Assembly: GCA_000335735.1 (NCBI GenBank)
Contig: AMYY01000006.1
Span: 51,354 to 115,353, forward strand
Source of the DNA: an alpha proteobacterium L41A
GTDB taxonomy: Bacteria; Pseudomonadota; Alphaproteobacteria; Caulobacterales; Caulobacteraceae
Direction: 5' to 3'
DNA: 64,000 bases
Positions 17,270-25,587 of the stretch are shown in pieces. The position numbers and the translations under genes are program-made. Position 1 is the stretch's first letter. Each line of letters starts with the position of its first letter. Below the pieces are notes generated by a model. It searched no databases. It was not told where the DNA came from and worked only from the letters and a program-made list of their open reading frames with translations.

Positions 17270-19340
17270 CCGCCGCCTCGTCGGCCGCCGTCAGTTGGTG
17301 GCTTTCCGGATATTCGCGGACCGTCGGGCGGTTGTTCGCATAGGCCTTGCGGCACGCCAGGACGCCATAGACGACCATGGTGACGACCACGAACAGGAAG
17401 CCCGCCGTCAGGGTCGAGTTGACGTAGTCGTTGACCACGATGCGGTGCATGTCGCCGATGCTCTTGGCCGGGGCGACCAGTTCGCCGGCGCCCAGCGCCT
17501 CCTGATACTTGCGGGCGTGGGACAGGAAGCCGATGCGGACGTCCGGGTGGAACAGTTTCTGGAAGCCCGCCGTCAGGGTGCAGATCAGCAGCCAGGTCGC
17601 GGGAACGACCATGACCCAGGCGAACTTCTCGCGCTTCATCTTGAACAGGACGACGGTGCCCAGGATCAGGGCGACGGCGGCCAGCATCTGGTTGGCGATG
17701 CCGAACAGGGGCCACAGGCTGTTGATGCCGCCCAGCGGATCGACCACGCCGGTGTAGAGGAAATAGCCCCACAGCCCGACCGTCAGGGCCGTGGCGACGA
17801 CGTTGGCGCCCCACGACTTGGTCTCGCGCATCTTGGGCACGGCGACGCCCAGCAGGTCCTGGATCATGAAGCGGCAGACCCGGGTGCCGGCGTCCACCGT
17901 GGTCAGGATGAACAGGGCCTCGAACAGGATGGCGAAGTGATACCAGAAGGCCATCATGGCCTTGCCGCCGATCACGCCGGACAGGATGTGCGCCATGCCG
18001 ACCGCCAGAGTCGGGGCGCCGCCTGCGCGCGACAGGATGGAGTGTTCGCCCACATCGCGCGCCAGCTGTTCAAGCTCTCCGGGCGTGATGTGGAAGCCCC
18101 ACTGGGCCACGGCGGCGGCGGCAGAGGCCGCATCCTTGCCGATGACGGCGACCGGGCTGTTCATGGCGAAATAGACGGCCGGGTCCAGAACCGTGGCGGC
18201 GATCAGGGCCATGACGGCGACGAAGCTTTCACACAGCATGGCGCCGTAGCCGATCATCGGGATTTGGGCTTCGTTCTCCAGCAGCTTGGGCGTGGTGCCC
18301 GACGAGATCAGGGCGTGGAAGCCCGACACGGCGCCGCAGGCGATGGTGATGAATAGGAAGGGGAACAGGGCGCCGGCGAAGACCGGGCCTGTGCCGTCGA
18401 TGAAGGGGGTGATGGCCGGCATCTGCAGGTGCGGGCGCACGATCAGGATGCCGACGGCCAGGGCCACGATCGCGCCGATCTTCAGGAAGGTCGATAGATA
18501 GTCGCGCGGCGCCAAAAGCAGCCACACCGGAATGACCGAGGCGATGAAGCCATAGACCATCATCAGGATCGCCAGGGTCGGGCCGGTCAGGGTGAAGGCC
18601 GGGCCCCAGAACGGATCCGCCGCGATATGGCCGCCGCCGATGATTGCCAGGATCAGCAGAACGACGCCGATCACCGACACCTCGCCCACGCGGCCCGGCC
18701 GCAGGAAGCGGGTGTAAAGGCCCATGAAGATGGCGATGGGAATGGTGGCGGCGACCGTGAACGTGCCCCACGGGCTTTCGGCCAAGGCCTTGACCACGAC
18801 CAGGGCCAGAACCGCCAGGATGATGACCATGATCATCAGGACGCCGACCTGGGCGATGATGCCGGGGATGTTGCCCATCTCGGTGCGGATCATGTCGCCC
18901 AGCGACTTGCCGTCGCGACGCGTGGACATGAACAGGACCATCATGTCCTGCACCGCCCCGGCCAGCACGGCGCCGACCAGAATCCACAGGACGCCCGGGA
19001 GATAGCCCATCTGGGCGGCCAGCACTGGCCCGACCAGGGGCCCTGCGCCGGCGATGGCGGCGAAGTGGTGGCCGAACAGGACGTTCTTGGGCGTCGGCAC
19101 ATAGTCCAGCCCGTCATTGCGGCGCATGGCCGGGGTCAGGCGCGCGGGGTTCAGCTGCATGACCTTGTTGGCCAGGTAGCGACTGTAGAACCGATAGGCG
19201 ATCGCATAGGTGCAGACGGCGGCGACCACCATCCAGACCGCGCTGATGCTTTCGCCCTGATGCAGGGCGATGATGCCGAGGGACACCGCCCCCAGGATGG
19301 CGATGGCGCCGAAGATTATGGGTGTGCTGAGTTTGCCCAC
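17253..19340 (-). CDS. cstA: carbon starvation protein A (peptide/pyruvate transporter)
   Basis: An inner-membrane transporter of 695 residues with many hydrophobic segments along the whole length. The conserved N-terminal block RNDGLDYVPTPKNVLFGHHF, followed by AAIAGAGPLVGPVLAAQMGYLPG, is diagnostic of CstA. The long C-terminal region with LFGIANQMLAAVAL also matches. Homologues import peptides or pyruvate with protons and are induced by carbon limitation. The GTG start has GGGAGG eight bases ahead. It is followed by overlapping ybdD. The upstream gap carries a palindromic repeat element shared with the purT side, and no clear cyclic-AMP receptor site was seen. Confidence 0.97.
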   Translation of the reverse strand: MGKLSTPIIFGAIAILGAVSLGIIALHQGESISAVWMVVAAVCTYAIAYRFYSRYLANKVMQLNPARLTPAMRRNDGLDYVPTPKNVLFGHHFAAIAGAGPLVGPVLAAQMGYLPGVLWILVGAVLAGAVQDMMVLFMSTRRDGKSLGDMIRTEMGNIPGIIAQVGVLMIMVIILAVLALVVVKALAESPWGTFTVAATIPIAIFMGLYTRFLRPGRVGEVSVIGVVLLILAIIGGGHIAADPFWGPAFTLTGPTLAILMMVYGFIASVIPVWLLLAPRDYLSTFLKIGAIVALAVGILIVRPHLQMPAITPFIDGTGPVFAGALFPFLFITIACGAVSGFHALISSGTTPKLLENEAQIPMIGYGAMLCESFVAVMALIAATVLDPAVYFAMNSPVAVIGKDAASAAAAVAQWGFHITPGELEQLARDVGEHSILSRAGGAPTLAVGMAHILSGVIGGKAMMAFWYHFAILFEALFILTTVDAGTRVCRFMIQDLLGVAVPKMRETKSWGANVVATALTVGLWGYFLYTGVVDPLGGINSLWPLFGIANQMLAAVALILGTVVLFKMKREKFAWVMVVPATWLLICTLTAGFQKLFHPDVRIGFLSHARKYQEALGAGELVAPAKSIGDMHRIVVNDYVNSTLTAGFLFVVVTMVVYGVLACRKAYANNRPTVREYPESHQLTAADEAADAARA

Positions 19341-19442
19341 GACAGATCCCTCCCGGCCGGCTGACTGCGACCCTCGCCCTTGGTTTGCACCACAATGCGG
19401 GACAAGGCCAATCGACTAAAGTCGTAAAAATGAGGGATCAGA

Positions 19443-19591
19443 CGTCTCCTCCCTGCGGAGCGGGGAGGTGGCGCGGCGCTTCTTCAGCGCCGTGACGGAG
19501 GGGTTCTGCGACGCATCACAGGCGCCTGTGCGACTTCAAGAACCCCTCCACCGCTCTGCGGTCCCCCTCCCCGCTAGCGGGGAGGAGACGC
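19443..19591. repeat. 150-bp composite palindromic repeat (REP/BIME-like)
   Basis: The element begins GTCTCCTCCCTGCGGAGCGG and ends CGCTAGCGGGGAGGAGAC, so its ends are inverted copies of each other. Inside is GGTGGCGCGGCGCTTCTTCA leading to GCGCCGTGACGGAGGGG, and AACCCCTCCACCG on the right as its partial inverse. Nearly the same left half recurs at 63.9 kb and a related element at 52.3 kb. It fills most of the gap between purT and cstA; no gene is visible in it. Confidence 0.75.
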
Positions 19592-19594
19592 AAG

Positions 19595-20791
19595 TCAGTT
19601 CCGAACGACTTTCACACAGCTTGCGGCTTCCCGCGCGCGTTCGCGGGCCTGTTCGACATCGGCGCCGCGGGCGACAGCCACGCCCATGCGGCGGCGTTCG
19701 AAGGCCTCGGGCTTGCCGAACAGACGCAGGTCGGTGGTCGGGACCGACAGGGCCTCCGCCACGCCCTCGAAGGCGATTCCTTGCGCGTCCATGCCGCCAT
19801 AGATGACCGCGCTGGCGGCGGGCTCGCGCTGGGTCACGTCGACGGGCAGACCCAAGATGGCGCGGGCGTGAAGTGCAAACTCGCTCATCGTCTGGCTGGC
19901 CAGGGTCACCAGACCGGTGTCGTGCGGGCGGGGCGAGACCTCGGAGAACCAGACCTGGTCGCCCTTGACGAACAGCTCGACGCCGAAGACGCCGTAACCG
20001 CCCAAGGCCTCTGTGACCTTCGCTGCGATGTCCTGGGAGGCGGCCAGCGCAGCGGGCGTCATGGCCTGCGGCTGCCAGCTTTCGACATAGTCGCCCTTGA
20101 CCTGGCGGTGGCCGATGGGTGCGCAGAAATCCGTGCGGGTCGTGCCGTCGGCGTCGCGCGAGCGGACGGTTAGCAGCGTGATCTCGAAGTCGAAGTCGAT
20201 GCGTCCCTCGACGATGACGCGGCCGCCGGCGACCCTGCCGCTGTCTTGCGCATAGGTCCAGGCGTCGGCGATTTCATCGGCGCCTTCGACGAAGGACTGG
20301 CCTTTGCCCGACGAGGACATGACCGGCTTGACGAAGTTGGGATAGCCGACGGCCTCGGCGCCGGCGGCCAGTTCCTCGGCCGAGCCGGCGAATGCGTAGG
20401 GGCTGGTGGGCAGGCCCAGCGCTTCGGCGGCCAGTTTGCGGATGCCCTCGCGGTTCATCGTCAGTTGCACGGCGCGAGCCGTCGGGACGACCGTCGCCAT
20501 GCCGGCGGCCTCGATATCGGCCAGGACCTCGGTGGCGATGGCCTCGATCTCGGGCACGATGAAGTGCGGAGCCTCGGCCAGGATAACGCCGTTCAGCACC
20601 TGGGCGTCGGTCATGGGGATGACGTGGCTGCGGTGAGCGACCTGCATGGCCGGGGCATTGGGATAGCGATCGACGGCGATGACCTCGACGCCGAGCCGCT
20701 GAAGTTCGATGGCGACTTCCTTGCCCAGTTCGCCCGAGCCCAGCAGCATGACGCGCACGGCGGTGTCGGAAAGCGGGGTGCCGAGTTTCAT
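19595..20791 (-). CDS. purT: formate-dependent phosphoribosylglycinamide formyltransferase
   Basis: A 398-residue ATP-grasp enzyme that formylates GAR with formate and ATP, the folate-independent route for the third step of purine synthesis. N-terminal [20 protein letters not shown] binds the nucleotide substrate. The ATP-grasp core shows [14 protein letters not shown] and the metal-binding end [19 protein letters not shown]. Length matches PurT well. It is one of six purine genes in this window but is not linked to the others. The VOC gene ends upstream of it by four bases, so the two may be cotranscribed. purN is not in the window. Confidence 0.97.
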   Translation of the reverse strand: MKLGTPLSDTAVRVMLLGSGELGKEVAIELQRLGVEVIAVDRYPNAPAMQVAHRSHVIPMTDAQVLNGVILAEAPHFIVPEIEAIATEVLADIEAAGMATVVPTARAVQLTMNREGIRKLAAEALGLPTSPYAFAGSAEELAAGAEAVGYPNFVKPVMSSSGKGQSFVEGADEIADAWTYAQDSGRVAGGRVIVEGRIDFDFEITLLTVRSRDADGTTRTDFCAPIGHRQVKGDYVESWQPQAMTPAALAASQDIAAKVTEALGGYGVFGVELFVKGDQVWFSEVSPRPHDTGLVTLASQTMSEFALHARAILGLPVDVTQREPAASAVIYGGMDAQGIAFEGVAEALSVPTTDLRLFGKPEAFERRRMGVAVARGADVEQARERAREAASCVKVVRN

Positions 20792-20795
20792 GGCG

Positions 20796-21188
20796 TCAGG
20801 CTCCGGTAGCGGGTTCGATCAGGTCCCAGGCGTTGCCGTAGAGGTCTTCGAAGACCACCACCTTGCCATAGGTCTCATGTCGCGGGGTTTCGCGGAAGTG
20901 GACGCCGGCGGCAAGCCAGGCGGCGTGGTCGCGCATCAGGTCGTCCGTCTCCAGAAACAGCCAGACCCGGCCGCCGGCCTGGTTGCCGACCTGAGCCTTC
21001 TGCGCGTCGGTCGTGGCGCGCGCCAGCAGCAGGCTGGTCTCGCCGCCTTTGGGGGTGACGCGCACCCAGCGTTTGCCGCCGCCCATGTCGGTGTCTTCGC
21101 TGAGCGCGAAGCCCAGCTTGCCGACATAGAAGGCGATGGTCGCGTCATAGTCGTGGACCAGCAGGGTGATCGCGCCGATCCGGCTCAT
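20796..21188 (-). CDS. VOC family (glyoxalase-like) protein
   Basis: A 130-residue metal-binding-fold protein of the vicinal oxygen chelate superfamily. Two beta-alpha-beta-beta-beta modules are readable: [27 protein letters not shown] starting the first, and [23 protein letters not shown] the second, with [16 protein letters not shown] closing the protein and giving a likely metal-ligand Glu. The alternative TTG start five codons upstream is possible, but the ATG has AAAGAAG in place. Substrate is unknown; homologues include antibiotic-resistance and dioxygenase-type proteins. It lies between tkt and purT on the same strand, behind a tkt terminator. Confidence 0.87.
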   Translation of the reverse strand: MSRIGAITLLVHDYDATIAFYVGKLGFALSEDTDMGGGKRWVRVTPKGGETSLLLARATTDAQKAQVGNQAGGRVWLFLETDDLMRDHAAWLAAGVHFRETPRHETYGKVVVFEDLYGNAWDLIEPATGA

Positions 21189-21204
21189 GGCTTCTTCTTT
21201 CAAA

Positions 21205-21242
21205 GAAATCCTCCCCCGTGAAGCGTCGCGCCACGGGGGAGG
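21205..21242 (-). terminator. intrinsic terminator after tkt
   Basis: An 11-bp perfect stem, CCTCCCCCGTG (21210-21220) with CACGGGGGAGG (21232-21242), has an 11-base loop. On the minus strand it is followed by ATTTCTTTG. It lies ten bases past the tkt stop and just before the VOC gene, whose own start is close behind. Confidence 0.7.
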
Positions 21243-21251
21243 ACTTGGGCG

Positions 21252-23243
21252 TTACAGGCGCGCCTTGACCGCCGCGACGATGGCGTCCGAGGTGATGCCG
21301 AACTTCTCGTACAGAACCTCGGCCGGGGCCGAGGCGCCGAAGCCGGTCATGCCGATGAAGGCGCCGTCTTCGCCGATGAAGCGTTCCCAGCCTTGCTTGA
21401 TCGCGGCTTCCACGGCGACGCGGACCGTGCCGCGGCCGATGACCGAGGCCTGGTAGGCGGCGTCCTGCTGTTCGAAAAGTTCGAACGAAGGGACGGAGAC
21501 GACGCGGGTCGCCACGCCTTCGGCTTCCAGCGTTTCGGCGGCCTTCAGCGCCAGGGCCAGTTCGGTGCCGGTGCCGAACAGTGTGACCTTGGCCTCGCCA
21601 TTGGCGGCCTTGATCTCATAGGCGCCCTTCGCCGACAGGTTTTCGGTCGCGGAGACGGTGCGGACGGCCGGGGTCTTCTGGCGCGACAGGGCCAGGGCCG
21701 ACGGGGCGGTCTTGGTCTGCAGGGCGATCTGCCAGCACTCCATCGCCTCGATGGTGTCGGCGGGGCGGAAGACCAACAGGTTCGGAATGGCGCGCAGGGC
21801 CGCCAGATGTTCGACCGGCTGGTGCGTCGGACCGTCTTCGCCCAGGCCGATCGAATCGTGCGTCAGGACGTGGATAGCGCGCACGCCCATCAGGGCGCCC
21901 AGGCGGATGGCCGGGCGGCTGTAGTCCGAAAACACCATGAAGGTGCCGCCGTAGGGAATGACCCCGCCGTGCAGGGCCAGGCCGTTCATGGCTGCGGCCA
22001 TGCCGAACTCGCGGATGCCCCAGTTGACGTAGCGACCTTCATAGGTCGGCGCATCCAGGATCGGCGTGCCCTTGACGAAGGTGTTGTTCGAACCGGTCAG
22101 GTCGGCCGAGCCGCCGACCAGTTCGGGAATGGCGGCGAACAGTTCGTCCAGCGCCGCGCCCGACGACTGGCGCGTCGCCTGGGCGGGCTGGGTCGCGACC
22201 AGTTCGGCGATCTTGGCGTTCAGGGCGTCGAAGGCGGCCTCGGGCAGGTCGCCCTTCATGGCGCGGGTGAAGTCGGCGGCCTGGGCCGAGGCGGCGAGGC
22301 GGGCCTCCCACTTCTTGCGGTCCTTGGCGCCGCGACGGCCGACCTTCTTCCAGGCGTCGGCGATCGTCTGGGGCATTTCGAAGGGATCGTGATCCCAGGC
22401 CAGGCCCAGGCGCGTGGCGGCGATCTCGGCGGCGCCCAGGGCCGCGCCGTGGGTCTTGTGGCTGCCTTCCATCGTGGCGGCGCCCTTGCCGATCTTGGTC
22501 TTGCAGGCGATCAGGGTGGGCTTGTCCTGACGCATGGCCCACTTCATCGCGCCCTTGATGGCGTTCATGTCGTGACCGTCGATCGCCTTGACCGCCCAGC
22601 CGGCGGCCTTGAAGCGGGCCTTCTGGTCGGTCGCATCCGACAGCGAGACCTTGCCGTCGATGGTGATCTCGTTGTCGTCCCACAGGACGTGCAGCTTGTT
22701 CAGCTTGTAGCGGCCGGCGAGCGCGATGGCTTCCTGCGACACGCCTTCCATCAGGCAGCCGTCGCCGGCGATGACCCAGGTGCGGTGATCGACCAGACCA
22801 TCGCCATACTTGGCCGCCAGATGTCGCTCGGCCATGGCGAAACCGACCGAAGTGGCCAGACCCTGGCCCAGCGGGCCGGTGGTGACCTCGACGCCGGGCA
22901 TATGGCCGTACTCAGGGTGGCCGGCGGTCTTGGAGCCCCACTGGCGGAAGTTCGACAGCTCCTCCTTGGTCGCGGCCTTGTAGCCGGTCAGGTGCAGCAG
23001 GGCGTAGATCAGCATCGAGCCGTGGCCGGCCGACAGGATGAAGCGGTCGCGGTCGGCCCAGTCGGGGCGGGAGGCGTCGAACTTCAGGAAGCGAGAAAAC
23101 AGCAGCGTGGCGACGTCGGCCATGCCCATCGGCATGCCTGGGTGGCCGGATTTGGCCTTCTCGACGCCGTCCATTGCGAGGACGCGAATGGCGTTCGCCA
23201 TCTGCTCGGGCGTGGCCTTTGGTGCGGTTTTGGCGTCGGTCAC
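21252..23243 (-). CDS. tkt: transketolase
   Basis: A thiamine-diphosphate enzyme of 663 residues that moves two-carbon ketol units between sugar phosphates in the pentose phosphate pathway. Visible family marks are KSGHPGMPMGMADVA near the N-terminus, GPLGQGLATSVGFAMAE, the ThDP-binding GDGCLMEGVSQEA followed by the metal-binding WDDNEITIDG, and the pyrimidine-domain THDSIGLGEDGPTHQPVE. Length matches bacterial transketolases. It is divergent from the coiled-coil/zapA pair, with a 94-base shared promoter region, and is closed by a strong hairpin terminator. Confidence 0.98.
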   Translation of the reverse strand: MTDAKTAPKATPEQMANAIRVLAMDGVEKAKSGHPGMPMGMADVATLLFSRFLKFDASRPDWADRDRFILSAGHGSMLIYALLHLTGYKAATKEELSNFRQWGSKTAGHPEYGHMPGVEVTTGPLGQGLATSVGFAMAERHLAAKYGDGLVDHRTWVIAGDGCLMEGVSQEAIALAGRYKLNKLHVLWDDNEITIDGKVSLSDATDQKARFKAAGWAVKAIDGHDMNAIKGAMKWAMRQDKPTLIACKTKIGKGAATMEGSHKTHGAALGAAEIAATRLGLAWDHDPFEMPQTIADAWKKVGRRGAKDRKKWEARLAASAQAADFTRAMKGDLPEAAFDALNAKIAELVATQPAQATRQSSGAALDELFAAIPELVGGSADLTGSNNTFVKGTPILDAPTYEGRYVNWGIREFGMAAAMNGLALHGGVIPYGGTFMVFSDYSRPAIRLGALMGVRAIHVLTHDSIGLGEDGPTHQPVEHLAALRAIPNLLVFRPADTIEAMECWQIALQTKTAPSALALSRQKTPAVRTVSATENLSAKGAYEIKAANGEAKVTLFGTGTELALALKAAETLEAEGVATRVVSVPSFELFEQQDAAYQASVIGRGTVRVAVEAAIKQGWERFIGEDGAFIGMTGFGASAPAEVLYEKFGITSDAIVAAVKARL

Positions 23244-23337
23244 TGTGGAGACCTCTGTTGGGAAGGCGGAAAAAGGGGGCGCGCCCCTTTACCCCGGCGC
23301 GTCGTCGGCTTCTATACGGAATCTAAAGGAGCGACCG

Positions 23338-23586
23338 ATGGCAGACGCCACCACGGCCGCACGGGCGCGTATCGACCGCGCCCTGGCCGAACTGGAACGC
23401 AAGATTCTGGAGCTGAAGGCGCGGCCCGCCTCGGCGCCCGAGATCGCGGACGACGACCTGTTCGCTCCGCGCGCCACAGGTCAGCGCGTGGCCGAACTGG
23501 AGGCCGCCGGGCGCGAGGCGTCCGAGGCGCTGGGCCGCGCCGTTCAGGCCGTGCGCGAAGCCCTGGCCGAAAGCGAGGCCGGCTGA
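23338..23586 (+). CDS. small coiled-coil protein upstream of zapA
   Basis: An 82-residue protein almost wholly made of Ala, Glu, Leu and Arg heptads, predicted as two helices (about 5-30 and 43-80) joined by a short loop. It resembles the DUF4164-type proteins that sit beside zapA in Caulobacterales, though I cannot confirm the family. The ATG has AAAGGA at eight bases, and a much longer frame upstream of it is an artefact of the tkt antisense strand. Its stop overlaps the zapA start by one base (TGATG), so a link with cell division is a reasonable inference. Confidence 0.8.
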   Translation: MADATTAARARIDRALAELERKILELKARPASAPEIADDDLFAPRATGQRVAELEAAGREASEALGRAVQAVREALAESEAG

Positions 23587-23909
23587 TGGCGACAGTGACG
23601 GTCGAGGTCAACGGCCGCCCCTATGCGGTGGGCTGCGCCGACGGGCAGGAAGAGCGCGTGCGCATCCTGGCCAAACAGTTCGACAATCAGGTGCGCCAGG
23701 TCGCAGGCGACGTGGGCCATGTCGGCGATCTGCGTCTGTTTCTGATGTCCGCGCTGATCCTGGCCGACGAACTGCATGAGGCGCGGCTGAACGTCGGCAA
23801 GGCGGGGCATTCGTCAGCGACCGTCCCGGCGGCGGCTTCGACGGACGGGGTCGCCGAGGCGCTGAACGCCGTCGCCGCGCGGATCGAAAAGATCGCCCAG
23901 AACCTCTAA
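23586..23909 (+). CDS. zapA: cell division protein ZapA
   Basis: A 107-residue protein that binds FtsZ and stabilises the Z ring. The N-terminal globular domain opens MATVTVEVNGRPYAVGCADG and the helical region DLRLFLMSALILADELHEAR is typical. An Ala-rich linker and a final helix follow. It is coupled to the coiled-coil gene in front. The order zapA, 6S RNA, formyl-THF cyclo-ligase seen here is conserved over many proteobacteria, which strengthens the assignment. Confidence 0.94.
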   Translation: MATVTVEVNGRPYAVGCADGQEERVRILAKQFDNQVRQVAGDVGHVGDLRLFLMSALILADELHEARLNVGKAGHSSATVPAAASTDGVAEALNAVAARIEKIAQNL

Positions 23910-23924
23910 ACGATTATTCCGCTG

Positions 23925-24110
23925 CGGATGCTGGCGTCGGGGCCGGCGAAGGCCTATCTTGATCGACGGCGGGTCTTGCTGCGGCTCACGTCGAAGACAA
24001 CATATCCTTCTGACCTTAATTCACTCTACGGGATCTGTCCCTGTCCGGGCTCGAGGGCTTGGGCATACGGAGCCCACCTGGCTACCCAGGTCGAGAGGAT
24101 TTAAACGTTC
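23925..24110 (+). ncRNA. ssrS: candidate 6S RNA
   Basis: This 296-base gap between zapA and the cyclo-ligase gene holds no gene but several strong stems. An outer stem is offered by ATC...TCGAC (23956-23967) with GTCGA...GAT (24090-24100). Inside are GGGCTC/GAGCCC (around 24048-24075) and ACCTGG/CCAGGT (24076-24091). 6S RNA, which occupies sigma70 RNA polymerase, is encoded at exactly this spot in many proteobacteria, so synteny is the main argument. The ends given are approximate, and I could not line up the central bubble with a known model. Confidence 0.6.
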
Positions 24111-24205
24111 TTCACGGTTCGCGCGGCGCCGCCACCCTCTCTCTGTGATGTGCTATCGCTCGCCGCGCGGCGGCTCCCTGCATGAGCACGCGTAGGGGCG
24201 GTTCG

Positions 24206-24754
24206 ATGATCCAGGACAAGCACGAACTTCGATCGGCCGCCCGCGCCTTGCGCAAGCGTCTGGCCGAGGTCGACCCGCTGGCCACCAGCCGGGCAGCGGA
24301 CCATGTCAATGCGCTTCCCGTCGCTCAGATCGTCGCGCTCTATCGCGCCATGGGGTCGGAGCTGGCCACCGACGCCCTGGCCGCAGCGCTGGAGGCGGCG
24401 GGCCGCCGGCTGTGCCTGCCGGTCGTGGTCCAGCGCGACGCGCCGATGGAGTTCCGCGCCTGGTCGCCCGGCGAGCCGCTGGAGATGGACGCCGCCGGAT
24501 GCCCCGCGCCGCTGCCGCTGGCCGAGGTCGTCATGCCGGACCTGATCCTGACGCCGCTGCTGGCCTTTGACGATCAGGGCGGGCGCCTGGGGCAGGGCGG
24601 GGGCTACTACGACCGGACCTTCGCCGCCCAACCCGACGCCATCCGCATCGGTTTCGCCTATGCCGGCCAAAGGGTCGAACGGCTGGCGCTAGAGCCTCAC
24701 GACATTCGACTGCATGGCGTTCTGACCGAGACCGGCTATACGGCTTGCCAATGA
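24206..24754 (+). CDS. fau: 5-formyltetrahydrofolate cyclo-ligase
   Basis: A 182-residue enzyme that converts 5-formyl-THF to 5,10-methenyl-THF with ATP, returning this storage form to one-carbon metabolism. The family blocks are KHELRSAARALRKRL at the start, IVALYRAMGSELAT, and the ATP-binding C-terminal GGRLGQGGGYYDRTF, followed by GFAYAGQRVE. An ATG eight codons upstream (24182) is the alternative; the internal ATG has AGGGG eight bases before it and gives a family-like N-terminus. Its stop overlaps the start of the YmdB-like gene (ATGA). Confidence 0.95.
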   Translation: MIQDKHELRSAARALRKRLAEVDPLATSRAADHVNALPVAQIVALYRAMGSELATDALAAALEAAGRRLCLPVVVQRDAPMEFRAWSPGEPLEMDAAGCPAPLPLAEVVMPDLILTPLLAFDDQGGRLGQGGGYYDRTFAAQPDAIRIGFAYAGQRVERLALEPHDIRLHGVLTETGYTACQ

Positions 24755-25572
24755 GACTGGCATTTTTCGGCGACGTCATCGGCAAGTCCGGCCGTGACGG
24801 CATCAGCGATCATCTTCCGGGCCTTAAGCGGGACCTGAAACTCGACTTCGTGGTGGTGAATGCGGAGAACGCCGCGGGCGGCTTCGGCATCACCGAGAAC
24901 ACGGCGCGCGAGCTGTTCATGGCGGGCGCCGACTGCCTGACGCTGGGCAACCACAGCTGGGACCAGCGCGAGGCCCTGACCTATATCGTGCGCGAGCCGC
25001 GCCTGATCCGGCCGGCCAACTATCCGCGCCTGATGGATGCGCCGGGCGCCGGGGCCAATCTGTTCGAGACCCATTCGGGCCGGACGGTCCTAGTCATGAA
25101 CGTGTTGGGCCGGGTGCATATGGACCCGATGGACGATCCGTTCGGCGCGGTGGAGCGCGAACTGGCGGCGGCGCCGCTGGGCGCGGTGGCGGACGCGGTC
25201 ATCGTGGACATGCATGCCGAGGTCACGTCCGAGAAGATGGCGATGGGCCATTTCTGCGACGGGCGCGCGTCGCTGGTGGTCGGCACCCACACCCATGTGC
25301 CCACCGCCGACTGCCAGATCCTGCCCGGCGGCACGGCCTATCAGACCGACGCCGGGGGCTGCTGCGACTACGACAGCGTGATCGGCAACGAGAAGGAAGA
25401 GCCGCTGCGCCGCTTCACCACCCGGATTTCGGGCGGCCGCTACATGCCCGCCTCCGGCCCGGCGACGGTATGCGGGGTCTTCGTCGAGACCGACGACCGA
25501 ACGGGGCTGGCGACGCGGGTCGAGCCGATCCGGGTCGGCGGGCGGTTGTCTCAGGCGATTCCGGTCGTCTGA
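24751..25572 (+). CDS. YmdB-like metallophosphoesterase (TIGR00282 type)
   Basis: A 273-residue protein of the family of B. subtilis YmdB, a metal-dependent phosphodiesterase acting on cyclic nucleotides. It opens MRLAFFGDVIGKSGRDG with the metal-binding Asp, then has NAENAAGGFGIT, LGNHSWDQ and VDMHAEVTSEKMAMG, and closes the site with VVGTHTHVPTAD. All the expected Asp, His and Asn ligands are present. It overlaps the cyclo-ligase gene by four bases, so translation is coupled. The physiological role in alphaproteobacteria is not known; YmdB in Bacillus affects motility and biofilm choice. Confidence 0.93.
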   Translation: MRLAFFGDVIGKSGRDGISDHLPGLKRDLKLDFVVVNAENAAGGFGITENTARELFMAGADCLTLGNHSWDQREALTYIVREPRLIRPANYPRLMDAPGAGANLFETHSGRTVLVMNVLGRVHMDPMDDPFGAVERELAAAPLGAVADAVIVDMHAEVTSEKMAMGHFCDGRASLVVGTHTHVPTADCQILPGGTAYQTDAGGCCDYDSVIGNEKEEPLRRFTTRISGGRYMPASGPATVCGVFVETDDRTGLATRVEPIRVGGRLSQAIPVV

Positions 25573-25587
25573 TCCGGCGCCGACCGC

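Noticed and set aside
19443..19591. Possible CRISPR-like array in the repeat-rich gap before cstA
   Set aside because: The repeats are inverted palindromes without regular spacing or unique spacers; no cas gene nearby.
23038..23586. 182-residue frame that includes the small coiled-coil gene
   Set aside because: The part before 23338 lies antisense to tkt; AAAGGA marks the internal ATG as the true start.
21393..23909. 838-residue plus-strand frame covering tkt and running into zapA
   Set aside because: Only its end is real: the tail in this frame is zapA. The main part is the antisense of tkt.
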